From NCBI RefSeq assembly GCF_003852425.1, contig NZ_QAJN01000004.1:62001-126000 (forward strand): a DNA stretch of 64,000 nucleotides, given 5' to 3'. Within the stretch, counting starts at the first letter, position 1. Every line of letters starts with the position of its first letter. Below the pieces are notes generated by a model. The model saw only the letters and a list, made by a program, of their open reading frames with translations. It searched no databases and was not told where the DNA came from. The position numbers and the translations under genes were made by a program. Shown piece by piece: positions 36,310-45,446 of this stretch. The DNA is from Paucibacter sp. KBW04. GTDB taxonomy: Bacteria; Pseudomonadota; Gammaproteobacteria; Burkholderiales; Burkholderiaceae_C.

Positions 36310-36337
36310 CACAAGCAGTCCCTGCGGACTGCTTGTG
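36310..36337. repeat. REP-like palindrome, copy 1
   Basis: CACAAGCAGTCC (36310-36321) pairs perfectly with GGACTGCTTGTG (36326-36337) over a CTGC loop. The flanks TCGGA on the left and CCTA on the right recur at copy 2 (50309-50335). It lies between acbP and the convergent PHA-system gene, with no T-run. The rest of the 36178-36408 spacer shows further GC-rich hairpins but no gene. Confidence 0.7.
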
Positions 36338-36408
36338 CCTACGGAGGGCCATTGGCCTCCGGCCCATGGCGGCCCGGCGCTCGGCCCGTCAGCCGACCTT
36401 GAGTTCAC

Positions 36409-36741
36409 TCAGGTCGGCTTTTTCTTGGCCGCCTTCTTTGCCGTGGCTGCATCGGCCGCCAACAAAGCATCCAACTCCTTCTGGATCTCGCCCTCGATGG
36501 TGGACTTGAAGGCGCCCAGCAGCAGGCCCAGCTTGGCATGCAGGTCGAAGTGCTTGGCGGCCACCACCAGTTCGCCCTTGACGCCGGAGCGGCTGAACTC
36601 CACCGTGTCGCTGGTCTTGCCTTCGAGCACGGTGCATTCCATATCGAATTTGGCCTCGACCTGCTCGGCCCAGGCCCAGGCGATTTCGCGGGCGCGCTTG
36701 AGGCCCAAATCATGGTCTCGGTGAATGCGGATGTCGGCCAT
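36409..36741 (-). CDS. Polyhydroxyalkanoic acid system protein
   Basis: A 110-residue protein of the PHA granule-associated family (PHA_gran_rgn). The start MADIRIHRDHDLGLKRAREI at 36741 and the core AWAEQVEAKFDMECTVLEG are typical, and the Lys-rich tail AKKAAKKKPT may bind polymer or nucleic acid. Longer in-frame starts lie in the aminopeptidase gene. It begins 5 bp after the aminopeptidase stop. With WS/DGAT and ACBP it marks a storage-lipid corner of the chromosome. Confidence 0.85.
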   Translation of the reverse strand: MADIRIHRDHDLGLKRAREIAWAWAEQVEAKFDMECTVLEGKTSDTVEFSRSGVKGELVVAAKHFDLHAKLGLLLGAFKSTIEGEIQKELDALLAADAATAKKAAKKKPT

Positions 36742-36746
36742 GATGC

Positions 36747-37808
36747 TTAGTCTCCAGGCTGGTGTTTGGGGGTGGCCAGCAGCAGCAATTGCTGCTGGCG
36801 CTGTGATTTTGGCAGTGCCGCCAGGCGCTGCACCTCGGCATAAAACCGGGGCCAGTCGCACCCATGGGCGTCGAGCAAGGCCTCAAAAGCGGGGCTGAGC
36901 TCGGTATAGGCCGAGAGCAGGGCAAAGCTGGCATTGTTGGCACGCGCGCCCCAAGCCTCCAAGCCCGGCTCGGCACGCAAGGCCTGCATCAGCTCGGCCT
37001 TGGCGCGGCGCTTCTCGGTCGGGGTCTGCGGGCCGCTGTAAATGGCTTGCAGCTGGGCGCGGTAGCGGCCGGTGAGCGCACGAAACTGCTCGCGCCGCAA
37101 CTGCCTGGCTTGATAGGCCTCGCGCGCTTGCGGGCTGCCCGCCTGCGCCAACCAAGCTTGCGCGCCGCGCCGCTCCACGGCCGTGGCAAAGGCTTCGTTG
37201 AAGGCCGTGTCGTCTGCGGCATAGGCGACCTGGTGGGCCAGCTCGTGAAAAATCAGCCCGGCCAACTCCCCCTCCGGGTAGCGGATGAAGCTGCTGAGCA
37301 AGGGGTCGCCGCCCATCCAATTGCTCCAGCCTAAGGTCGAATAGGCCGGCACCGGGTAGACCAGGACCTCCAGCTCAGAGTCCTCGGCCTGCAAAGACTG
37401 GGCATAGGCCTGCGCCTCGGCCTTGTCGAAGTAACCGCGATAGCCCACGCAGCCCATCACCGGGAAACACCAGGTCTTGAGCATCAAACTCAGCTCGGGC
37501 GTGGCCACCACATTCCAGACCACGGCCTCGCGCTGCAAATCGGCATAGCGGCGGTAGCTGTCGTTGTCGGGCAGATGCAGCTGCTGGACGGAAAAATCCC
37601 GCATGCGCTGGCTCAAAACCAGGCGCTCGCGCAGCTCGGGGCTTGTTTGCGGGTCTTGCACAAGCTGCGCCACCGGCTGGGCCGAGGCCATCAGGCGCAA
37701 ATGCCCGCCCACGGATTGGCTCAGATAGCCCAGCTGGGCGCAGCCCGCCACCGCGGCCAGCAGCAAGCCGGCCGTCAAACCGATCGCCAGCTTGCGCAGC
37801 ACGATCAC
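36747..37808 (-). CDS. Predicted zinc aminopeptidase lipoprotein (PF10023-type)
   Basis: A 353-residue lipoprotein. The signal peptide ends at the lipobox AAVAGC (Cys about 23). The gluzincin motif HELAHQ is followed by a downstream Glu in FNEAFATAVE, giving a zinc site. The family is annotated as predicted aminopeptidase. GTG 37808 overlaps the oxidoreductase stop (GTGA); a second GTG at 37802 is also possible. The Cys pair near WCFPVMGC may form a disulfide. Co-transcribed with the molybdoenzyme and the PHA-system gene. Confidence 0.85.
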   Translation of the reverse strand: MIVLRKLAIGLTAGLLLAAVAGCAQLGYLSQSVGGHLRLMASAQPVAQLVQDPQTSPELRERLVLSQRMRDFSVQQLHLPDNDSYRRYADLQREAVVWNVVATPELSLMLKTWCFPVMGCVGYRGYFDKAEAQAYAQSLQAEDSELEVLVYPVPAYSTLGWSNWMGGDPLLSSFIRYPEGELAGLIFHELAHQVAYAADDTAFNEAFATAVERRGAQAWLAQAGSPQAREAYQARQLRREQFRALTGRYRAQLQAIYSGPQTPTEKRRAKAELMQALRAEPGLEAWGARANNASFALLSAYTELSPAFEALLDAHGCDWPRFYAEVQRLAALPKSQRQQQLLLLATPKHQPGD

Positions 37809-39877
37809 GCGGCCAGCGCTTCCAGTTCCACCAAACAATCGTAGAAGCTAGGCGCCTGGCCCATATCGGTCAGGCCCTGGTGAGTCACTTCATTGACATT
37901 GGTGCCCGCCGCACCCAGCTTGCGCCACCACACGCCCAGGCCGTTGACCACGCCGGGCCGGGCCCTTGCGTTAATGGCCAGGCGGCAGACATAGCTGCCG
38001 CGGTCGTTGAAGACCCGCACCATGGTGCCGTCCACCAGGCCGCGTGCGGCGGCGTCCTCAGCATGCACCTCGACCAAGGGCTCGCCCTCGATATCGCGCA
38101 AGCTCTTCACATTGACGAAGCTGGAGTTGAGGAAATTGCGCGCCGGCGGCGAGATCATGGCCAGCGGATAGCGCCGTGCGAGGTCGGGGCTAGAGGCTTG
38201 GCTTTCGTAATTGGCGACGTAATCCGCCCCTGCCGCATGGACCCGACCATTGGCCGTGGGGAAGCCGCCTTGCGCGAAAGGCGCCTCGGGCACAGGCAGG
38301 CTGAACCAGCCCTGGGCGCGCAAGGCTTCGAAATCGATGGCCGCGGTGAAGGCCTGGCGCGCCAGCTGCTCGTCCGTCTCGGCAAAGCAGGGCTCGGTGA
38401 AGCCCATGGCGGCGGCCAGCTCGCGGAAGATCTGGGTATTGGGCTTGGCCTCGCCGATGGGGTCTACGGCCTGCTCGTTGATCAGGACATCGGTATGGCC
38501 ATAGCTGGTGTGCACATCCAGATGCTCCAGCTGGGTAGTGGCGGGCAGGACGTAATCGGCCAGATCGGCGGTGTCCGTCATGAAATGCTCCAGCACCACG
38601 GTGAAGAGATCGCTGCGCTGAAAACCGCGCACCACCTTGGGCGACTCCGGCGCCACCGCCACCGGGTTGCTGTTGTAAACGATCAAGGCTTCGATCTTGG
38701 GGCCGAAATCGGCGCTGGCCTCACGCAGCAAGTCGTCACCAATCGTGCTCATATTGATGCTGCGGGGTGCGGGGCCTTGCAGCAGCTCGGGCCGCTCCAG
38801 CGCGGCCGTGTTCTTGTAGGGCGCGAACCAGCCCGAGCTGGACAGGAGCAGGCCACCGGCGCGGCTGCGCCAGGCGCCGGTCAGGCAGGGCAGCAAGGCC
38901 ACCAGGCGCACCGCATTGCCGCCGCCGCGCACCCGCTGCATGCCGTAGTTCAGGCGTATCGCCGCCGGCTGGGTCGTGCCGTAGTCGCGCGCCAGCTGGC
39001 TGAGCTCGGCGGCCGTGATGCCGCAGACCTCGGCCACCCGCTCGGGCGGCCATTGCAAGGCCTTGGCCTTCAGCTCCTCCCAGCCATCGACATGGGCATT
39101 CAGATAGTCGTGGTCCAGCCAATCGTTTTGGATCAGCTCATGCATCAGCCCCAGGGCCAGGGCGCCATCGGTGCCGGGCAAGAGGGCGATGTGCTGGTGG
39201 CATTTGTCGGCCGTCTCGGTCTTGCGCGGGTCTATGCAGATCAGCTTGGCGCCGGCGCGCTTGGCCTGGTTGGCGAAGGTCCAGAAATGCAAGTTGGAGG
39301 CAATCGAGTTGCTGCCCCAGATCAGGATGAGTTGGCTCTCGGCGAAAAAGGGCAGGTGCATGCCCACCTTGTGGCCGTAGGTGGCCGTCATGGCCGCGCC
39401 CCCGGCAGAGGCGCAGATGGTGCGATCCAGGCGCGAGGCGCCCAGGCGATTGAAAAAGCGGGCCGACATGCCCTCGCCTTGAACCAAGCCCATGGTGCCG
39501 GCATAGCTGTACGGCAGGATGGCTTGCGGCTCGCGGGCGGCAATCGCCTTCAGGCGGGCGGCGATATCAGCCAAGGCGTCCGCCCAGCTCACCGGCACAA
39601 AGCGCGGCGCCTCATGCTTGGCGCTGACGCGCTTGAGGGGCTGCAGCACACGCTCGGGGTGATAGGTGCGCTCCGCGTAACGCGAGACCTTGGTGCACAG
39701 GGCGCCGTGGGTGCTGCGGTGTTCGGCCGCGCCCTGCACCTTGATCACCCGTTCGTTCTCGACGGTGATCCTCAATGCGCAGGTGTCGGGGCAGTCGTGC
39801 GGGCAGGCGCCCTTGACGATGCGGGTCTGGCTGGCGGGGCTCTTGCTGCTGTGAATGGGGGTGGCTGTGGCGCTCAT
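37805..39877 (-). CDS. Molybdopterin oxidoreductase, DMSO-reductase family
   Basis: A 690-residue molybdopterin enzyme. Cys25, Cys29, Cys33 and Cys61 (CPHDCPDTC then LCTK) bind a [4Fe-4S] cluster. The cofactor domains show SYAGTMGLVQGEG, WGSNSIASNLHFW and, at the end, the molydopterin-binding barrel with SFVNVKSLRDIEGEP. There is no Tat signal, so it is cytoplasmic, and no partner subunit is nearby. It resembles widespread single-subunit enzymes of unknown substrate. AGGAAG precedes ATG 39877. Confidence 0.9.
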   Translation of the reverse strand: MSATATPIHSSKSPASQTRIVKGACPHDCPDTCALRITVENERVIKVQGAAEHRSTHGALCTKVSRYAERTYHPERVLQPLKRVSAKHEAPRFVPVSWADALADIAARLKAIAAREPQAILPYSYAGTMGLVQGEGMSARFFNRLGASRLDRTICASAGGAAMTATYGHKVGMHLPFFAESQLILIWGSNSIASNLHFWTFANQAKRAGAKLICIDPRKTETADKCHQHIALLPGTDGALALGLMHELIQNDWLDHDYLNAHVDGWEELKAKALQWPPERVAEVCGITAAELSQLARDYGTTQPAAIRLNYGMQRVRGGGNAVRLVALLPCLTGAWRSRAGGLLLSSSGWFAPYKNTAALERPELLQGPAPRSINMSTIGDDLLREASADFGPKIEALIVYNSNPVAVAPESPKVVRGFQRSDLFTVVLEHFMTDTADLADYVLPATTQLEHLDVHTSYGHTDVLINEQAVDPIGEAKPNTQIFRELAAAMGFTEPCFAETDEQLARQAFTAAIDFEALRAQGWFSLPVPEAPFAQGGFPTANGRVHAAGADYVANYESQASSPDLARRYPLAMISPPARNFLNSSFVNVKSLRDIEGEPLVEVHAEDAAARGLVDGTMVRVFNDRGSYVCRLAINARARPGVVNGLGVWWRKLGAAGTNVNEVTHQGLTDMGQAPSFYDCLVELEALAA

Positions 39878-40056
39878 CTTCCTACTATTGCACAAGCCCG
39901 CGGCCACCCGGGCACGAGGCTGGCGGGGCCGCAACAGGGTCAAACGAAGTGGGCGCCTATCGCTCAACAATTCAGCCGCGTGTTTAAGGTCTTTTTTGCC
40001 GCATGGCCAGGGGCGCTTTATTGCTAAAAACGCAGGATCTTCGGGGAGACCAAAAA

Positions 40057-41598
40057 ATGAAGTTCCTTTCAACTCTGAGCCTTAAAGCTCGTGTACTCGC
40101 GGGCTTCGGCCTGATCATGGCCGTCATGCTGGTGGCCGCTGCCATCGGATTAATGCGCGTCTCACTCCTGAGCGAGCGGATTGAATCCTTGGTGCAAAAC
40201 GAGGTCCAGGCCCTGGACCTGGCCCGCCGCTGGGCCGGCTTGGCCGAGGCGAACATCCAACGCCGGGTCGTGCAGATGACCAGCGATGACAAGGAGTTTG
40301 TCGAGGCCTTCACCCGCAAGATGAAGGAGGTTTCGCCCATCATCAACAAGCTGCAAGAAGATGTGGACAAGCTCAGCCAATCGGCCCGCAGCGACGAGTT
40401 GCATGCCAAGATCGGCGAGACCCGCAAGCGCTATCAAGATCTGCGCGAGGACTTGCTCAAGCAGAAAAAGGAAGGCGTGGACACACGCAGCCGGATCAGC
40501 CAGGAGTTGATCCCCGCCATGGAGGCCTATCTGGCCGCCTTGAGCGCCTATGCCGACAATATGCATGATGAGTTGGAGCTGGCGGTCGATGTGGCCACCG
40601 GCCAGGCCCGCCAGGCTCGCAACCTGACCCTGGGCCTGCTGCTGGCGGCGATTGCCTCGGGCACGGTGATCGCCTTGATCATCACCAGTTCGGTCACCGC
40701 GCCGGTGCATGAGGCGCGCGAGATGGCCCAGCGCATCGCCGCTGGCGACCTCTCCGGCCGCATCTCGGTCGTCGGCGAGGACGAGCTGGCCCAACTCAAG
40801 CAAGCCCTGGACGCGATGCAAAACCAGCTGCGCGACACCATTGGCGAGGTGCGTGACGCGGCCGAGCAGGTGCAGACCAGCTCCTCCGAAATCGCCTCCG
40901 GCAGCCTGGACCTGTCCAACCGCACCGAGCAGGCGGCCAGCAGCCTGGAGCAGACCGGCGCCGCCCTGCAGACCCTGGCCCAGACGGTCAATCACAATGC
41001 CGAGTCCTCCCGCCAGGCGGACCAGTTGGCACTCAAGGCCTCCTCGGTGGCTCAGGACGGTGGTGAAATGGTGCAGCGGGTGGTGGATACCATGGCCGAC
41101 ATCCAGCGTGCCTCGGGAAAGATCGGTGACATCATCGGCGTGATCGATGGCATCGCCTTCCAAACCAATATCCTGGCCCTCAATGCCGCCGTGGAAGCGG
41201 CCCGTGCCGGCGAGCAAGGCCGCGGCTTCGCGGTCGTGGCCTCCGAGGTGCGCAGCCTGGCCGGCCGCAGCGCCGAGGCGGCCAAGGAGATCAAGACCTT
41301 GATTTCCGCCACCGTCGAGCAGGTGGAGCGCGGCAGCAGCCTGGTCACCGAGGCGGGGCACAAGATCAAGGACGTGGTCAGCAGCGTCGGCCACGTGACC
41401 ACGGTGGTGTCCAGCATCGCCGCCCAGTCCGGCAGCCAGGCCAGCACCTTGGGCGAGATCGGCCAGGCCGTCCAGCATCTGGACCAAATGACCCAGCAAA
41501 ACGCCGCCCTGGTGGAGCAAAGCGCCGCCGCCGCCGAGAGCCTGCGCGAGCAGGCCGGCCGCCTGGCCGCTACCGTCTCGCAGTTCCGCCTGAGCTGA
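40057..41598 (+). CDS. Methyl-accepting chemotaxis protein
   Basis: A 513-residue chemoreceptor. Membrane helices lie at about 10-30 and 190-212, around a four-helix-bundle sensor. HAMP follows (SSVTAPVHEAREMAQRIAAG), then the signalling domain with tip [24 protein letters not shown] 40057 has a GGGGAG site; the longer frame to 40003 does not. It shares layout and the signalling core with the receptor at 8894-10459 but differs in its sensor. Divergent to the molybdoenzyme, 179 bp away. Confidence 0.95.
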   Translation: MKFLSTLSLKARVLAGFGLIMAVMLVAAAIGLMRVSLLSERIESLVQNEVQALDLARRWAGLAEANIQRRVVQMTSDDKEFVEAFTRKMKEVSPIINKLQEDVDKLSQSARSDELHAKIGETRKRYQDLREDLLKQKKEGVDTRSRISQELIPAMEAYLAALSAYADNMHDELELAVDVATGQARQARNLTLGLLLAAIASGTVIALIITSSVTAPVHEAREMAQRIAAGDLSGRISVVGEDELAQLKQALDAMQNQLRDTIGEVRDAAEQVQTSSSEIASGSLDLSNRTEQAASSLEQTGAALQTLAQTVNHNAESSRQADQLALKASSVAQDGGEMVQRVVDTMADIQRASGKIGDIIGVIDGIAFQTNILALNAAVEAARAGEQGRGFAVVASEVRSLAGRSAEAAKEIKTLISATVEQVERGSSLVTEAGHKIKDVVSSVGHVTTVVSSIAAQSGSQASTLGEIGQAVQHLDQMTQQNAALVEQSAAAAESLREQAGRLAATVSQFRLS

Positions 41599-41794
41599 TC
41601 GCGGCGGGCCCGAGTGGCTGGGCGCGGACGCAAGCGCAAGGCAAGCGTCGCGCCCTGGCATCAGGCCCCAGCCCACCCGCTCAAAGAAGCCAAGCCTGCG
41701 ATCAAAATGCAGGGTCGGTCATAAATCGCGCCCGGTCTCTTCTGAGCCCGAGGCGCGATCTCACATCACATCTATCGCGTTGAGGGAGCCCCAC

Positions 41795-42946
41795 TTGCAA
41801 AGAAGAAGAAGACAAATCCTCAGGCAAGGCCTGCAAGGCCTTGGCGGTTTGGCCGCCCTGAGTGCAAGCGGCCTGCTGCAGGCCGATGAGAAACGCGCCA
41901 TCGTGCTGGGCCAGTCCTGCGCCTTGAGCGGCCCCGCCGCCCAGTTAGGCCTGCAGATGCAGGCCGGCGCCAAGCTCTTCTTCGACGCCCTGAACACGGC
42001 CGGCGGCGTGAACGGCATGCCCGTCATCTTGAAAAGCCTGGACGATGGCTACGAGCCCGAACGCTGCAAAAGCAATACCGAGAAGCTGATTGCCGATGAG
42101 GTCTTCGCCCTGTTCGGCTATGTGGGCACACCCACCTCGCTGGCCGCCCTGCCCTTGGTGAACGCGGCCAAGATCCCCTTCTTTGCACCGCTCACCGGCG
42201 CGCAGGCCCTGCGCGAGCCTTTCAGCCGCTGGGTGTTTCATCTGCGTGCTTCGTATAACGACGAGACCGCACTGATCGTCAAGCAGCTGACCCAGCTGGG
42301 CCTGAACCGCATCGCCGTCTTCCACCAGAACGACAGCTATGGCCAGGCCGGCCTGAACGGCGCCCAGCTGGCGCTCAAGTCCCTGGGCCTGGCGCCCACG
42401 GGCGTGGCCACGGTGGAACGCAATTCCGTCGATGTGGCCAAGGCCGTCAAGGCCCTGGTGCAGGGTCGCCACCCCGAAGCCATCATCCTGGTCAGCGCCT
42501 ACAAGAGCTGCGCCGCCTTCATCCGCGAGGCCCGCAAGGCCGGCTACGGCGGCCTGATCTATAACGTCTCCTTCGTCGGCACCCAGGCCTTGTCGGACGA
42601 GCTGGGCCGTGACGCCGCCGGCGTGGCGGTCAGCCAGGTCATGCCCTACCCCTACGGCACGGGCACCGGCGTAGTGGCCGAGTACCAGGCCGCCCTGCAC
42701 AAGGCCGGTGGCGATGCCCGCCCCAATTACACGGCCATGGAAGGTTTCTTGGCCGCCAAGGTCTTCACCGAGGGCTTGCGCCGCATGGGCCCCAGGCCCA
42801 GCCGGGAAGCCTTGGTGGGCGCCCTCGAATCCATGCGCGAGTACAACGCCGGTGGTTTCCGCGTCAACTTCGGCCCGCAAGACCACCAGGGTTCGGGCTT
42901 TGTGGAGTTGTCCCTGCTGACCGGGGACGGCAAGGTCAAGCATTAA
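41795..42946 (+). CDS. Branched-chain amino acid-type ABC substrate-binding protein
   Basis: A 383-residue periplasmic binding protein (LivJ/AmiC fold). The N-terminus QRRRRQILRQGLQGLGGLAA looks like a Tat-type signal, and the mature part opens with VLGQSCALSGPAAQLG, then GYVGTPTSLAALPL. TTG 41795 is preferred because GAGGGAG lies 6 nt upstream; TTG 41780 is also open. No permease or ATPase adjoins it. A terminator hairpin follows. It may serve a distant transporter such as the orphan LivM-like permease at 4452, or act in sensing with the adjacent chemoreceptor. Confidence 0.88.
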   Translation: MQRRRRQILRQGLQGLGGLAALSASGLLQADEKRAIVLGQSCALSGPAAQLGLQMQAGAKLFFDALNTAGGVNGMPVILKSLDDGYEPERCKSNTEKLIADEVFALFGYVGTPTSLAALPLVNAAKIPFFAPLTGAQALREPFSRWVFHLRASYNDETALIVKQLTQLGLNRIAVFHQNDSYGQAGLNGAQLALKSLGLAPTGVATVERNSVDVAKAVKALVQGRHPEAIILVSAYKSCAAFIREARKAGYGGLIYNVSFVGTQALSDELGRDAAGVAVSQVMPYPYGTGTGVVAEYQAALHKAGGDARPNYTAMEGFLAAKVFTEGLRRMGPRPSREALVGALESMREYNAGGFRVNFGPQDHQGSGFVELSLLTGDGKVKH

Positions 42947-42959
42947 ACTGATGGCCCAG

Positions 42960-43000
42960 GCGCGCCTGCCAGCTCCGGCTCGCAGGCGCGCACTCTTTTG
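42960..43000 (+). terminator. Terminator after the substrate-binding protein
   Basis: GCGCGCCTGC (42960-42969) pairs with GCAGGCGCGC (42982-42991) over a 12-nt loop, followed by ACTCTTTTG. It lies 13 bp past the stop. Confidence 0.65.
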
Positions 43001-43004
43001 AATG

Positions 43005-43105
43005 AGGACTTACGCAAAATCGTCGCAGCTAGGCAAAGCGCCGTAAACAGTGCCCGGGTACGGCAAGGTGTTTGAACGACGCTGTGGCGGTTTTGCGTAA
43101 GTCCT
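43005..43105. mobile_element. 101-bp inverted-repeat (MITE-like) element upstream of the M20 gene
   Basis: AGGACTTACGCAAAA at 43005-43019 is repeated inverted at 43091-43105. The match extends to about 25 bp with three mismatches. ATG flanks both sides (43002-43004, 43106-43108) as a possible 3-bp target duplication. It has no coding capacity of its own. It ends 20 bp before the M20 amidohydrolase start, so any promoter for that gene must lie in it or it must be crossed. Confidence 0.75.
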
Positions 43106-43125
43106 ATGAGTCAAGGAAAAGCGCC

Positions 43126-44322
43126 ATGCAACTGATCGCCCCCATCCTGGCCGATGCCCCCAGCATCAAAGCCTTGCGACGTGACATCCACGCCCATCCC
43201 GAGCTCTGTTTTCAGGAAGAGCGCACGGCCGATTTGATCGCGCGTGCGCTCAGCGACTGGGGCATTCCCGTACACCGTGGTCTGGGCAAGACCGGCGTGG
43301 TGGGCATCGTCAAGAACGGCACATCGAAGCGCGCCGTGGGCCTGCGCGCCGATATCGACGCCCTGCCCATGACCGAGCACAACCAGTTCGCGCATGCCAG
43401 CAACTACCCCGGCAAGATGCACGCCTGCGGGCATGATGGCCACACGGCCATGCTGCTGGCGGCGGCCAAGCATCTGTCCCAGCACCGCAATTTCGACGGC
43501 ACCGTGTATCTGGTCTTCCAGCCCGCCGAAGAAGGCGGCGGCGGCGCGCGCGAGATGATCAAGGACGGCTTGTTCGAGCAATTCCCCATGGAGGCCATCT
43601 TCGGCGCGCACAACTGGCCGGGCATGGCGGCGGGCGAGTTTGCGGTCAAGAGCGGGCCGGTGTTCGCCTCCAGCAATGAGTTCTTCATCACCTTGCGCGG
43701 CAAGGGCGCGCATGCGGCCATGCCGCATCTGGGCATTGACCCGGTACCGGCGGCTTGCCAAATGGTGCAGGCCTTCCAGACCATCATCACCCGCAACAAG
43801 CGACCCATCGATGCGGGTGTGATCTCGGTCACCACCATCCATGCGGGCGAGGCCACCAATGTGATCCCGGACTCCTGCCATATCGAGGGCACGGTGCGTA
43901 CCTTCACCCTGGAGACCCTGGACCTGATCGAGCGCCGCATGCAGGCCATCGCCCAAAGCATTGCCGAGGCCTTTGAGGTGGATTGCGAGTTCCGCTTCAA
44001 GCGCAACTACCCGCCTACCATCAACCACGAGGCCGAGACCGAGTTTGTGCGCCAGCAGCTCAGCGCGATGGCCGGGTCCGACAAGGTGCAAGAGTTCGAG
44101 CCCACCATGGGCGCCGAGGACTTCAGCTTCTTCCTGCAAAAGACGCCGGGCTGCTACTTCCTGATCGGCAATGGCGATGGCAGCCACCGCGAGGGCGGCC
44201 ACGGCCTGGGGCCTTGCATGCTGCACAACCCCAGCTATGACTTCAACGACGAGCTGATCCCCCTGGGCGGCTCGATGTGGGTGCGCCTGGCCGAGGCCTG
44301 GCTGAATCGGCCCCAGCCATGA
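43126..44322 (+). CDS. M20 family amidohydrolase (hippurate hydrolase-like)
   Basis: A 398-residue cytoplasmic metal-dependent amidohydrolase of M20D type. Metal and catalytic motifs are HACGHDGHTAMLLAA (about 100-114), QPAEEGGGGAREM (about 134-146) and GAHNWPG. A dimerisation domain sits near 190-305. Relatives cleave N-acyl amino acids such as hippurate or act as indole-acetyl amino acid hydrolases. ATG 43126 has AAGGAAAA upstream; the longer frame runs into the inverted-repeat element and is rejected. It overlaps the next gene by 4 bp. Confidence 0.93.
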   Translation: MQLIAPILADAPSIKALRRDIHAHPELCFQEERTADLIARALSDWGIPVHRGLGKTGVVGIVKNGTSKRAVGLRADIDALPMTEHNQFAHASNYPGKMHACGHDGHTAMLLAAAKHLSQHRNFDGTVYLVFQPAEEGGGGAREMIKDGLFEQFPMEAIFGAHNWPGMAAGEFAVKSGPVFASSNEFFITLRGKGAHAAMPHLGIDPVPAACQMVQAFQTIITRNKRPIDAGVISVTTIHAGEATNVIPDSCHIEGTVRTFTLETLDLIERRMQAIAQSIAEAFEVDCEFRFKRNYPPTINHEAETEFVRQQLSAMAGSDKVQEFEPTMGAEDFSFFLQKTPGCYFLIGNGDGSHREGGHGLGPCMLHNPSYDFNDELIPLGGSMWVRLAEAWLNRPQP

Positions 44323-45446
44323 ACACGGCAAAGGCCGCCGAGGCCTCACAATTTTTCTCACAAAGTTATGCCGAGGCGCGCGCCAAGTTCCTGGCCGCCG
44401 CCGAGGCAGCGGGCTTGGATGCCGAGCCGCACTGGCATCCCTTGCTGGGCCGCGAAGGTGAGCGCCTGGCCATGGACCTGGTGCGCCAAGGCCCGGCCAA
44501 GGCACGCAAGCTCCTGATCATCAGCAGCGCCTGCCACGGGGTGGAGGGCTTTTGCGGCTCGGGCATTCAGACCGCCTTGCTCAGCGATGCGGGCTGGCTG
44601 GCCGCCGTGCGAGCGCAAGCCGATCTGGCCGTGCTCTATATCCACGCCCTCAACCCCTACGGCTTCTCCTGGCTGCGCCGGGTCACGCAGGAAGGGGTGG
44701 ATCTGAATCGCAATTTCCACGACTTTGCCCAGCACGCCGAGCTGCCCGCCAACCCGGGCTACGAGGAGATCGCCAATGCCTTGCTGCCAGCGCACTGGCC
44801 GCCCAGCGCTGCCGACGAAGCGCTGCTGAGCGACTACGCCGCCCGCCATGGTGAGGCCGCTTTGCAGCAAGCCATCAGCGGCGGCCAGTACAAGCATGAG
44901 TTGGGCCTGTTCTACGGCGGCCGCGCGCCGACCTGGAGCCACCAAACCCTGCGCCATGTTTTGCAAGAGCATGGCGCGGGTGCCAACGACATCGCCTGGA
45001 TCGATCTGCACACAGGCCTGGGCCCTAGCGGCCACGGCGAGCGCATCTTTGCCGGTTCGGCCCAAGACCCCAACCAGCTCGCACGCGCCCGTGCCTGGTG
45101 GGGGCCTGAGGTCACTTCGCTGAGCGACGGCAGCTCCAGCTCCGCGCCCCTGGTGGGTCTGATGTGGAGCGTGATCGAGCGCTGCTGCCCGCAAGCTCGC
45201 TACACCGGCATCGCCCTGGAATACGGCACCGTGCCGCTGAAGGCCATGATCGACGCCTTGCGCGCCGACCATTGGCTAGAGGCCCACCCGGAGGCATCGG
45301 AGGATCAGCTGCGACGCATCAAGCAGCAAATTCGCGATGCCTTCTACATTGACACCCCCGAATGGAAACAAGCCCTGTTGCGCCAAGCCTTTGAGGCGGC
45401 GCAGCAGGCATTGAATGGTTTAGAGAAGAGTCATGAACAGCAGTAA
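44319..45446 (+). CDS. M14-like zinc carboxypeptidase, DUF2817 family
   Basis: A 375-residue protein of the DUF2817 branch of M14 peptidases. Zinc-ligand motif SACHGVEGFCG (about 75-85), the substrate motif EGVDLNRNFHDF (about 139-150) and WIDLHTGLGP with the third ligand His are visible, as is the late catalytic Glu in GIALEYGT. No signal peptide. ATGA overlap with the M20 gene suggests the two act together on acylated or peptide amino acids. It overlaps the DUF1415 gene by 14 bp. Confidence 0.88.
   Translation: MNTAKAAEASQFFSQSYAEARAKFLAAAEAAGLDAEPHWHPLLGREGERLAMDLVRQGPAKARKLLIISSACHGVEGFCGSGIQTALLSDAGWLAAVRAQADLAVLYIHALNPYGFSWLRRVTQEGVDLNRNFHDFAQHAELPANPGYEEIANALLPAHWPPSAADEALLSDYAARHGEAALQQAISGGQYKHELGLFYGGRAPTWSHQTLRHVLQEHGAGANDIAWIDLHTGLGPSGHGERIFAGSAQDPNQLARARAWWGPEVTSLSDGSSSSAPLVGLMWSVIERCCPQARYTGIALEYGTVPLKAMIDALRADHWLEAHPEASEDQLRRIKQQIRDAFYIDTPEWKQALLRQAFEAAQQALNGLEKSHEQQ

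Noticed and set aside
41600-41780. GC-rich imperfect hairpin after the second chemoreceptor as a terminator
   Set aside because: The stem has a bulge and no T-run follows, so termination cannot be supported.
43072-43125. Extended start of the M20 amidohydrolase inside the inverted-repeat element
   Set aside because: The added residues come from the element, and the ribosome site and family N-terminus fit ATG 43126.
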